This document shows, in pieces, positions 18,801-28,849 of a DNA stretch of 64,000 nt. Under the pieces are notes generated by a model. The model was not told where the DNA came from. It searched no databases and worked only from the letters and a program-made list of their open reading frames with translations. Where the stretch lies: positions 1,277,001 to 1,341,000 of the forward strand of contig JACEFZ010004196.1 in the NCBI GenBank assembly GCA_014155875.1. The letters are read 5' to 3'. The DNA is from Cepaea nemoralis. Taxonomy: Eukaryota; Mollusca; Gastropoda; Stylommatophora; Helicidae. Both the position numbers and the translations under genes were made by a program. The stretch's first letter is position 1. The number at the start of each line of letters is the position of its first letter.

Positions 18801-20176
18801 AACATTATCGGGAAATGTATACTTACTACATATAGTTGATTCATATAGTCTTTGGCCAGAAGTATATCCAATTCCAGACAAGAGTGCGGATTCAGTTATA
18901 AATATGCTTTTACAAGAATTTATACCAAGGTTTGGGTGTCCACAAATAATACTTACAGACAATGGGAAAGAGTTTGTAAATAAAAAGTTTGAGAAATTGG
19001 TAAAAGATTGGAATATAAAACACATTAGGACTTCATATTACAGACCAACTTCTAATGCAAAAAAATGAGAGACAACATAGAACACTATACAATATTCTAG
19101 CGAAAAATGTAGAAGAACACGATATGGATTGGGATCTTTATTTGGGGATGGCATTAGCGGCGATACGTACACACGAAAATGAAGGAACAGGTTTCTCACC
19201 ATTTTACTTAGTACATGGAAGAGAACCGATATTGCCAATTGATAATTTATTAAAACCTAGGAGAAAATATTTGGGGGAAGATTTTCAAGAAACAAGGTTA
19301 CAAGAAATGCATAAAGCACATGTACGTTTAAGAAATAATATAATTAAGGCTAGAGAAAGACAGAAGAAATACGCAAATAAAAATGCACACTTACAAGAGT
19401 TTAACGTAGGTGATAGGGTATATTATAAAAAACATAGAAAAAACTCTAAGTTTGATGCTCATTGGGTCCCGGGATACTATATTTTAGAAAAAAAAGGTCC
19501 AGTGTCGTATACTATTAAGAATCAAATTTCAGGGCATGTTGCACGTTCACATGTAGAACACTTAAGGCGGGATAATGAAGAAAGGGATGCAGAGAATAAT
19601 AATAATAATAATTATTGTTCCGAAGAAATATTGTCGGGTGGACAGATTGTCAGACAATCGGGTTATCCAAGGCCTATAGAGAATGGAAAACAAGTAACAA
19701 CAGCATCTAATACAGCTGAACAAGAAGAAACGATACCAAAAACAGTCATGACAGAGGAAAATAATGTGTATGACGATTATATGAGTGAAGAGTCAGTTAG
19801 GGAAAATATTGAACCTCCATTTATGAATACAAGACAAGCAGTAAAAAGAAAGTTGGATAGACAGAAAGAAAAAGAAATTAAGAGGCAAAGGAAACTTAGA
19901 GAGAATTCTTCGAGTGAGGAAGAGATGCCACTTTTTGAAAATCTGTTGAGACGGCAAGACAGAAAAATTAGATTGGATGTAGAAAGGAAGAGATTAGCGG
20001 TTGCTAGTAATGGATATACAGATGGGGAACAAGAGATGGATGAAAAGTCAGAAACTGATGAAGAAGCTGATATGAAAGAAGATAGCTCTCCTCGAGAGGA
20101 TAGAGACATTGATGTAGATATTGCAATTATTGAAAAAAATTTGAGGTTATTAAAGAAATGGAGAAATGATAGATGA
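15769..20176 (+). pseudogene. Gypsy pol: protease, RT, RNase H, integrase; one homopolymer frameshift
   Basis: No start ATG; open in the -1 frame from 15,769. Aspartic protease LVDSGAQVSVI (Asp-Ser-Gly about 72 residues in), RT with YIDDVLIF near 17,390, RNase H with YTDASDNAIG and TDHMPLKSIL, an H2C2 zinc domain (HDNNGHFGRDKL...CEKCRLRN), and an integrase core starting SLDISGP with LTDNGKEF. At 19,059-19,065 an A7 run shifts the frame; the second copy at 23,359-23,364 has A6 and stays open. After the shift the frame continues through the integrase Glu region, a VGDRVYYKK-type SH3 module and an unusual long acidic/basic tail to 20,176. Confidence 0.9.
15784..15790 (+). promoter_or_regulatory. 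Candidate -1 ribosomal frameshift site GGGAAAT at the gag/pol overlap
   Basis: In the gag frame the heptamer reads G GGA AAT, fitting X XXY YYZ. It lies in the 15,769-15,808 window where pol is open in the -1 frame and six codons before the gag stop. Slippage here would feed directly into pol. A downstream stem or pseudoknot was not confirmed by eye. Confidence 0.7.
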
Positions 20177-21376
20177 AAAGAGTGATATAGGGTTCTGCAG
20201 ATAGCAGATAGAAGAAGAAGTTGGACACGATAATTTTGTGTTTACAAAGGTACTTGATGGAATTTTTCTAAAGCGGAAAATTATTATTGGGTACTCAGAA
20301 ATTGGTCTTGAAATTTATAATGTATGTGTACATTGATTAATGTGGGGGGATAAATATGATGAGGGGATTGAAATGCTTTGTTCAATTGTTGGGACTTCAA
20401 TTGTGTTTTATGAAATGTGAAAAATAAGTTAACTTAGATGGTTATTTTTACGATGTTTTGGGTTGATTGAGTTACCTTGAGGGTGTTTAAAATGATTATT
20501 ACTTTGAAGTTCAGTTAGAAGATGAATTAAAGTAGTGGTTAGTGAAGTGACTCTATATGTAGTAATGAAGGGGTATGTTGTTATTACATGTGGGGTATGC
20601 AATGTATATACAAGGTTTATAATAGGAGCTGGATTGAACAGCGTTTAAGGGGAGAATATGGGGGGAATGCCAGGTTGAAATTTGGCATTTAACTGCATAT
20701 TGGAAGAAGAAGACTGTACTTAACAGTTAGGAAGTTTTTGTGGTTGAAGGAAAGGTAAACAGGAAATTGTTGGTCTGAATAATACAAAGGCTGGCAGTTT
20801 TGGATTAACATACTTTTTTGATAATAACAATTATTATTGACGGAAACTGAAGATAAATTTTGAAACTTTATTTTTTGATAAAGTTTTGAGAATGTATGGG
20901 AAGAGAAAGGTGATTACTTCTTACTTTCTTACTTTTTCCTTACTTTTATTGATTTCAGGTGCGCACCTACACAAATCTAATCTAGCTATTTTTTCCTGTC
21001 TATCCTAGAATACTGAGAGAGTGAGAATGTGAATAAGGGGGAAATTAAAGGATATGGGGAATATCTTCAGTTTTGTCAATCATAATTTAGATGGACGTTT
21101 TAAAGTTAAAAGCGGTTCGCTTATGGAGACTTTTGTATTGTGGGGAATTTTATGGAGAGTTTTGTAGAAAGTTTTCTAGAGAACTTTATGATGAGTTTTG
21201 TAGAGAGTTTCGATATTATGATCTCTGGGTAGCAATTGGCTATGAGGAGATAGGAGAATTGACTTAGGAAATATATAGAATTGTTGTTATTGTAGTATAG
21301 AGAGGTAAAGTTAACTAATTAAAAGTGGGGTTGAGATTTTTTCAAGGAAAAATTCTCTTTGAAGAAGGGGAGGTAT
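20177..21376 (+). other. Gypsy 3' non-coding region with polypurine tract
   Basis: 1.2 kb between pol and LTR2, no convincing ORF and no env-like product. A polypurine tract GAAGAAGGGGAGGTAT directly precedes LTR2. A strong splice-acceptor-like tract ending TTGATTTCAG lies near 20,950-20,959 and recurs in the second copy. An imperfect GAGTTTTGTAGA-type reiteration occupies about 21,150-21,210. Confidence 0.7.
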
Positions 21377-21670
21377 TGTAACAGTGAGGGATTCTAGGTT
21401 AGGAGTAAAGAGTTAAGGAATGCTGCGCATTCCTTGACTAGGGGGAAAACCATAGTGAACGTGTGTGCACGAATGAAGAAGGGTATCTAGGTAAACACAC
21501 ACGTAACTTGGGGGCCAGCGAGAACAGATGTCAACACCGAGAAGGGAGTCTCCATCATATGTGCTGAGCTAGAATGATTCATCAATAAAATCCTTTTCTA
21601 ACAACGCGAAGACTGACTTGTCTGGTGCTATACGTTCACGATCATAGCCTTTGTGTGTAGCACTGTCACA
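21377..21670 (+). repeat. Internal LTR (LTR2)
   Basis: 294 bp, same orientation as LTR1. Differs from LTR1/LTR3 at three sites (AATGAAG, GGTAAAC, CGTAAC in place of AATAAAG, GGAAAAC, CGTCAC). Confidence 0.95.
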
Positions 21671-21759
21671 GAGCGGCAGTGTTGTACTGTGTGAATGTCG
21701 GGAGCTGCAGTATTGTACTGTGTGACAGGCGAGAGCGGCAGTATTGTACTGTGTGAATG
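21671..21759. repeat. 31-bp tandem repeat at the recombination junction
   Basis: Three units beginning GAGCKGCAGTRTTGTACTG, two of 31 bp and a shorter third, sit exactly between LTR2 and the inverted segment. Not present elsewhere in the element, so they are junction filler or a separate captured repeat. Confidence 0.85.
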
Positions 21760-22815
21760 GTACCTGTGAAAAATCTTGGGATTCCATCCTAAAATTTATA
21801 ATTATCAAGCAATATACAAATATTTCAACAATATTGATTTCAAACCCAGCAACAATACACAATCTGTTAATTACTCTAATATTATCTAATTAACTTAACT
21901 AAATCCTCCAATCGAAGATCCTGACGAAGAAATATTCCTGTTTCAACCCTGAATTTTGATAAAAGAATTTAAATGACCTCCTGATTCAGAATTTCCTACA
22001 CCACATAAAAAAAAAGACTCTAATCAAGCTCGTTAAAATGATCAGAACAACGAAGAGCGTCTGGATTTCTTTCCTTACTAATTTACTTGAAGTCGAATTC
22101 AGATTATTTCCAATTATTTCCTGACGTTGATCACGCTCGATATCAGGCTCGCAACAAGACTTTGATTACCTGCTCGATTACTGTAGATTCCCTTCAGATA
22201 AGTTCACCTTCATGCAAGAAGCGACAATTGCTCACGACTTCAGCAAAAAAAAACTCACCTTCCCAGCAGCAATCTGTGACTTTCATATATATCAAACGTA
22301 ATCCAGTCAACAACAACCGGACTTAAAGCTGACGCTATCCAGTCTCTTATTTTCATGTGGAACTCTCGCCATGGTCAGTTTAAATAGTTGAAAGTATAAA
22401 GTATTGCAGACCTTGATTTCATAATTCTGGAATTCGTACCATAACCTTGAGTTCACCTTCAACAGTCCCACGGGTTAAAGCTCATTTTTTTCTTACTGAT
22501 TTTTGATGCAGAACGGCATTACTTATAGCATTTTGCGTTGGTCAGTTCTCCAACTAATTTCCTAATTATGCAATAACATCAGTCTTTCAAAAAAATAAGT
22601 ATCACTCAAACCTTTTCTTTAGCGCTGACCTTGAAATTGGATCTCCTTCTTAATCAGGAATCTAGTGCAAACCCAGAACAGCTACCAACAGTCGGCTTTC
22701 ATCTGTTGTTTTTCCAATTAATTACTTCTCCGGACATGCCCGACATAACTATGGCGGTATTCTCTCTCCGCGACCTCCCATGTTTCGTAAGGTCAAAGGC
22801 ACCAAATCAGCCTTG
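21760..22815 (-). repeat. Inverted copy of the Gypsy leader and gag start
   Basis: Reverse complement of about 13,773-14,826, from the first gag codons back through the leader to the LTR border, with scattered substitutions. Short ORFs here are copies of antisense ORFs in the leader. Confidence 0.9.
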
Positions 22816-23107
22816 TGTGACAGTGCTACACACAAAGGCTATGATCGTGAACGTATAGCACCAGACAAGTCAGTCTTCGCGTTGTTAGAAAAGGATTTTA
22901 TTGATGAATCATTCTAGCTCAGCACATATGATGGAGACTCCCTTCTCGGTGTTGACATCTGTTCTCGCTGGCCCCCAAGTGACGTGTGTGTTTACCTAGA
23001 TACCCTTCTTCATTCGTGCACACACGTTCACTATGGTTTTCCCCCTAGTCAAGGAATGCGCAGCATTCCTTAACTCTTTACTCCTAACCTAGAATCCCTC
23101 ACTGTTA
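22816..23107 (-). repeat. Inverted LTR, lacking 2 terminal bases
   Basis: Begins TGTGACAGTG (reverse complement of the LTR right end) and reaches ...CACTGTTA, where the last CA is missing and pol sequence follows directly. Three bases (TTA) are shared by both partners at the junction. Carries two of the three LTR2-specific variants. Confidence 0.9.
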
Positions 23108-24475
23108 TCGGGAAATGTATACTTACTACATATAGTTGATTCATATAGTCTTTGGCCAGAAGTATATCCAATTCCAGACAAGAGTGCTGATTCAGTTATA
23201 AATATGCTTTTACAAGAATTTATACCAAGGTTTGGGTGTCCACAAATAATACTTACAGACAATGGGAAAGAGTTTGTAAATAAAAAGTTTGAGAAATTGG
23301 TAAAAGATTGGAATATAAAACACATTAGGACTTCATATTACAGACCAACTTCTAATGCAAAAAATGAGAGACAACATAGAACACTATACAATATTCTAGC
23401 GAAAAATGTAGAAGAACACGATATGGATTGGGATCTTTATTTGGGGATGGCATTAGCGGCGATACGTACACACGAAAATGAAGGAACAGGTTTCTCACCA
23501 TTTTACTTAGTACATGGAAGAGAACCGATATTGCCAATTGATAATTTATTAAAACCTAGGAGAAAATATTTGGGGGAAGATTTTCAAGAAACAAGGTTAC
23601 AAGAAATGCATAAAGCACATGTACGTTTAAGAAATAATATAATTAAGGCTAGAGAAAGACAGAAGAAATACGCAAATAAAAATGCACACTTACAAGAGTT
23701 TAACGTAGGTGATAGGGTATATTATAAAAAACATAGAAAAAACTCTAAGTTTGATGCTCATTGGGTCCCGGGATACTATATTTTAGAAAAAAAAGGTCCA
23801 GTGTCGTATACTATTAAGAATCAAATTTCAGGGCATGTTGCACGTTCACATGTAGAACACTTAAGGCGGGATAATGAAGAAAGGGATGCAGAAAATAATA
23901 ATAATAATAATTATTGTTCCGAAGAAATATTGTCGGGTGGACAGATTGTCAGACAATCGGGTTATCCAAGGCCTATAGAGAATGGAAAACAAGTAACAAC
24001 AGCATCTAATACAGCTGAACAAGAAGAAACGATACCAAAAACAGTCATGACAGAGGAAAATAATGTGTATGACGATTATATGAGTGAAGAGTCAGTTAGG
24101 GAAAATATTGAACCTCCATTTATGAATACAAGACAAGCAGTAAAAAGAAAGTTGGATAGACAGAAAGAAAAAGAAATTAAGAGGCAAAGGAAACTTAGAG
24201 AGAATTCTTCGAGTGAGGAAGAGATGCCACTTTTTGAAAATCTGTTGAGACGGCAAGACAGAAAAATTAGATTGGATGTAGAAAGGAAGAGATTAGCGGT
24301 TGCTAGTAATGGATATACAGATGGGGAACAAGAGATGGATGAAAAGTCAGAAACTGATGAAGAAGCTGATATGAAAGAAGATAGCTCTCCTCGAGAGGAT
24401 AGAGACATTGATGTAGATATTGCAATTATTGAAAAAAATTTGAGGTTATTAAAGAAATGGAGAAATGATAGATGA
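23105..24475 (+). pseudogene. Second copy of pol 3' third (integrase and tail), frame intact
   Basis: Starts within the integrase core at the position equal to 18,805 and stays open to the stop at 24,475: LTDNGKEF, PTSNAKNERQHRTL, the VGDRVYYKK module and the charged tail. The A6 run at 23,359-23,364 keeps the frame that copy 1 has lost. No start codon or upstream pol, so it is a fragment. Confidence 0.9.
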
Positions 24476-25467
24476 AAAGAGTGATATAGGGTTCTGCAGA
24501 TAGCAGATAGAAGAAGAAGTTGGACACGATAATTTTGTGTTTACAAAGGTACTTGATTGAGTTACCCTAAGGGTGGTTAAAATGATTATTACTTTGAAGT
24601 TCAGTTAGAAGATGAATTAAAATAGTAGTTAGTGAAGTGCAGTAGCAATGGAGGGGTATGTAGTTATACATGTGGGGTATGCAATGTATATACAAGGTTT
24701 ATAATAGGAGCTGGATTGAACAGCGTTTAAGGGGAGAATATGGGGGGGGGGGGGGGGAATGCCAGGTTGAAATTTGGCATTTAACTGCATATTGGAAGAA
24801 GAAGACTGTACTTAACAGTTAGGAGGTTTTTGTGGTTGAAGGAAAGGTAAACAGGAAATTGTTGGTCTGAATAATACAAAGGCTAGCAGTTTTGGATTAA
24901 CATATTTTTTTGATAATAACAATTATTATTGACGGAAACTGAAGATAAATTTTGAAACTTTATTTTTTGATAAAGTTTTGAGAATGTATGGGAAGAGAAA
25001 GGTGATTACTTCTTACTTCTTACTTTTTCCTTACTTTTATTGATTTCAGGTGCGCACCTACACAAATCTAATCTAGCTATTTTTTCCTGTCTATCCTAGA
25101 ATACTGAGAGAGTGAGAATGTGAATAAGGGGGAAATTAAAGGATAAGGGGAATATCTTCAGTTTTGTCAATCATAATTTAGATGGACGTTTTAAAGTTAA
25201 AAGCGGTTCGCTTATGGAGACTTTTGTATTGTGGGGAATTTTATGGAGAGTTTTGTAGAAAGTTTTCTAGAGAACTTTATGACGAGTTTTGTAGAGAGTT
25301 TCGATATTATGATCTCTGGGTAGCAATTGGCTATGAGGAGATAGGAGAATTGACTTGGGAAATATATAGAATTGTTGTTATTGTAGTATAGAGAGGTAAA
25401 GTTAACTAATTAAAAGTGGGGTTGAGATTTTTTCAAGGAAAAATTCTCTTTGAAGAAGGGGAGGTAT
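24476..25467 (+). other. Second Gypsy 3' non-coding region
   Basis: Matches 20,177-21,376 but lacks about 200 bp near its start (between GGTACTTGA and TTGAGTTACC) and carries a G15-type run near 24,745. Ends in the same polypurine tract. No gene seen. Confidence 0.85.
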
Positions 25468-25761
25468 TGTAACAGTGAGGGATTCTAGGTTAGGAGTAAA
25501 GAGTTAAGGAATGCTGCGCATTCCTTGACTAGGGGGAAAACCATAGTGAACGTGTGTGCACGAATAAAGAAGGGTATCTAGGAAAACACACACGTCACTT
25601 GGGGGCCAGCGAGAACAGATGTCAACACCGAGAAGGGAGTCTCCATCATATGTGCTGAGCTAGAATGATTCATCAATAAAATCCTTTTCTAACAACGCGA
25701 AGACTGACTTGTCTGGTGCTATACGTTCACGATCATAGCCTTTGTGTGTAGCACTGTCACA
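25468..25761 (+). repeat. 3' LTR (LTR3)
   Basis: 294 bp, TG...CA ends, reads identical to LTR1, and is followed by the CATA target duplication. Confidence 0.95.
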
Positions 25762-28700
25762 CATACATGCACCACCAAATTACACTTATCAACCTCTATT
25801 TTATGAACAGTTAGACGACTTATTAACACAGACATACAGGGGACAAAATATTGTTCTTGCCGGTGATTTCAACTGTGTTCTTGAAGGAATAGATGTGGTA
25901 GGAGGCGAAGTGAGAACACAGCTGAGAAGGACCGGCAAGGACAGCATACATCAACTAGACACACTAATACACATCATCGACACACACAACCTCACAGACG
26001 CATTCAGGCAAACACACCCGGACAGCAGAGAAACGACATACACAAAGCACACAACAGATCATCCAGATTAGACAGATTCTACACACCCGCAACACACCAC
26101 ATCATAAAAACCCAACACCTACGAGAAACACTAGACTTCACAGACCACAAAGGTATACTTGTACACATTAGCCCAAATAGCACAGACACGCAGCCAAACA
26201 AACGGTCACCACACTGGAAGTTCAATTGTACACTTCTGAAACACGCAGGATATGTACAATATATGACAAAGCTCATACACAGAAAATATACCGACTGAGA
26301 ACATCACACAATACTGGGACTTGCTAAAAAGCACGATACGAAACAAAACACAACATTTAGCAACCATGATTCACAAAGACAGAATAAGACAGGAGCGTAT
26401 TATACAGACAGCCATACGACTAACAAAACAGAGATGCACTTCATTTACACACACCTGAAGCACAGCTAGAAGAACACCAACAACACAGATATTTGGGTGC
26501 TCTTCTCATAACAAAGCTCAACACTATTACACAAGAGTCAGCAAGCAGACAATACATTGCAATAGAGCAGAATATACAGCATAGGAGACAAATAAGCCAA
26601 ATATCAGACATGCAGGGAAACATGCAGACAGAAACACCACACATAGGGACCGCTTTCCAGCAACACTACACACATCTATTCACAGCAGAGGCAGTAGACA
26701 CACAGATACAAAACAACTTCTTACAGTACACAAAGAAATTACCGGACACAGACAGAGAAACACTGGACGCAGAGCTGACACTGACAGACATAACACAGGC
26801 ACTGAGCACACTAAACAAAGACAAAACTCCAGGACCAGACGGTTTGACAGTAGAATTCTACCAACACTTCTTTCCTATCCTAGGAAATCTTCTCCTCAAA
26901 GTCTATCAGGAAGCCTTTGACAAACAACAATTACCTGAAAGCTGTAACATGTCCTACATCACACTCATACGCAAAGACAACACCGACAAAACACAACTGA
27001 AGAACTACAGACCAATTTCCTTACTCAACACAGACTATAAGATACTTGCCAAATCACTCACCAACAAACTCAAACCCTTCATGCCAACACTCATACACCC
27101 CGACCAACAGTGCAGTGTCAAAGACAGAAATATACACAACAACCTCATTAGAGACATAATCAACTACACACATGGGAAAGACTGTCCATCCTCCATCTTG
27201 TCCTTGGATCAAGAGAAGGCCTTCGACAGAATTTCCCACACTTACCTGCATAAGACACTAGAACACTGTAACATAGGAGAGAACTACAGGCAGTGGATAC
27301 AGATCTTGTACAAAAATCCTGAGAGCAAAGTGTTGGTGAACCATTCACTGACAGCTGGCTTCAGACTCATTAGATCTGTAAGACAGGGATGTCCCTTATC
27401 ACCACTACTGTACGTGCTCACCTTAGAGCCCTTACTAGAGAAGATAAGACAAGACACTAGTATTAAAGGAACCTTCCTACATGGGATAGGAGAGCAGAAG
27501 CTCGTCGCTTATGCAGATGACACTGCCTTCTTTCCCACTAGCAACATCTCAATAAGGAACATACTCCATACCTTTACCCATTTTGGAAAAGGCAGTGGAG
27601 CCAAAGTAAATATACAGAAATCACAGATAAGGGTCTAGGAAAGTGGAAACAAAAGTCTGATTTCCCTCCAGACCTGAGACACACAGACACCATGAAGCTG
27701 TATGGGATCACATTTCCATGTGATCCCACAAAAACACAGACAGACAGACATGGCACTCACTGACCGAACAGATCACAGACATGTTACACAGGTATAGGTA
27801 CAAAACATCCACAATATTTAGTAGAAGCACAATAGTCAACACATACATAATACCCAAAATATTATACTTAGCGACAGTACTAGACCCTCCCAAACAGACC
27901 GTCACAGACATAAACATACAAATCAGACGCTTCATCTTCACCAATACAATACACAGCATACAACACAAAACACTCATACAAGACAAACGACAAGGGGGGA
28001 TTGCATTGCACTACAGGACATCCACACAAAAATACTGTCACTTAGAATCAGTCACATAGGTAAAATCATCAGACATCCAGAACATAGATTAGCTTTATAT
28101 TATATAGCACACAACATAAAACACCTCACACCTCTTAACAATGCAGCTGCACACTACCAGGGAACACTGCCAACATTCTACCAGACTTGCATACAGGCAA
28201 TACAAGGACATGAACAGTTAATACAGCAAACAACACACAAAATATACAAACATTTAGTTAGAGAGCAAGCACCATCACTCAAACTTAGGATTAAAAGAGG
28301 ACACAAATACTTCATGTCTGACTTCACAGGCACCTTTTCAAACCTACACAACAAACACATAACACCAAAAGCTAGGGAGATCACATATAGACTGATATAC
28401 AATATGACACCGACAACACAGACAGAAGCATACAAATTCAAACAAATAGCACAATGTCAGCTATGTAGAAATAACACAACAGAGACAGAGGAACACATTT
28501 ATTATACATGTCCAACAATTACAGCCATACGCGCAACACTCAAACACCTCATACAAACGCACACAGGCAAACAAACCGACATATATAAAGCAATTTTTCT
28601 CAATACTATACCAAAGACAGCAAAAGACATACATACAAAACTACTGACAGCTCTTTCTTACTACAGACATCTCATATGGACATGTAGAAACTCAGCCAGA

Positions 28701-28775
28701 TACAAACACCGCACATATAACACACACTTAATGTCATTTATGTACACGCACAAAATATCACAACTGTTTCCATAG
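25762..28775 (+). pseudogene. LINE ORF2 remainder: endonuclease, RT, C-terminal domain
   Basis: Resumes with HAPPNYTYQPLFYEQLDD and the endonuclease motif VLAGDFNCVLEG. A frameshift near 26,060 is followed by LDRFYT and DHKGILV endonuclease blocks. RT motifs lie in 26,493-27,638: TPGPDGLTVEFY, NYRPISLLN, LDQEKAFDRI, RQGCPLSPLLY and the active site VAYADDTAFF. Further frameshifts occur near 27,635, 27,760 and 28,015. The C-terminus (28,314-28,775) has CQLCRNNTTETEEHIYYTC. Too broken to be active. Confidence 0.85.
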
Positions 28776-28849
28776 TAATATGTATTCTTCATTATTGTAT
28801 TACAAATGTGGTATACATGAGTGCGAGAAAGAAAGAAGAAACTGTGAGT

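Larger units (their letters stand above)
13479..25761 (+). mobile_element. Composite Ty3/Gypsy element with four LTRs, CATA target duplication
   Basis: The 4-bp duplication CATA lies at 13,475-13,478 and 25,762-25,765. Order: LTR1, leader, gag, pol, 3' non-coding, LTR2, 31-bp repeats, inverted leader plus inverted LTR, then a second direct copy of the pol 3' third, its non-coding tail, and LTR3. LTR1 and LTR3 (294 bp each) read identical; LTR2 differs at three sites and the inverted LTR shares two of those. Because only the outer ends carry the target duplication and the outer LTRs match, the simplest reading is that the whole 12.28 kb was reverse-transcribed and integrated as one chimaeric unit. 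Confidence 0.85.
12090..28800 (+). mobile_element. Tx1/L1-like LINE, interrupted by the composite Gypsy element
   Basis: ORF1 (12,130-13,073), the APE endonuclease start (13,146-13,478), the rest of the endonuclease (from 25,762), the RT (26.5-27.6 kb) and the C-terminal Cys/His region (to 28,775) form one LINE split by the LTR element. Joining the flanks after removal of one CATA copy keeps the endonuclease frame open. Several frameshifts in the RT half show it is an old copy. Clade assignment (Tx1/L1 group) rests on ORF1 with a zinc knuckle, an APE domain and the C-terminal CxxC...H...C block. Confidence 0.75.

Noticed and set aside
20177..21376. An env gene in the Gypsy element
   Set aside because: No ORF over about 70 codons with signal peptide or membrane anchor in either copy.
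13479..25761. Exact integrase-mediated self-integration as the origin of the inverted LTR
   Set aside because: The LTR end lacks its CA and the junction has microhomology, with no small internal duplication seen.
26493..27638. The 381-codon RT ORF as a separate functional gene
   Set aside because: It is the middle of a LINE ORF with frameshifts on both sides and has no start context.
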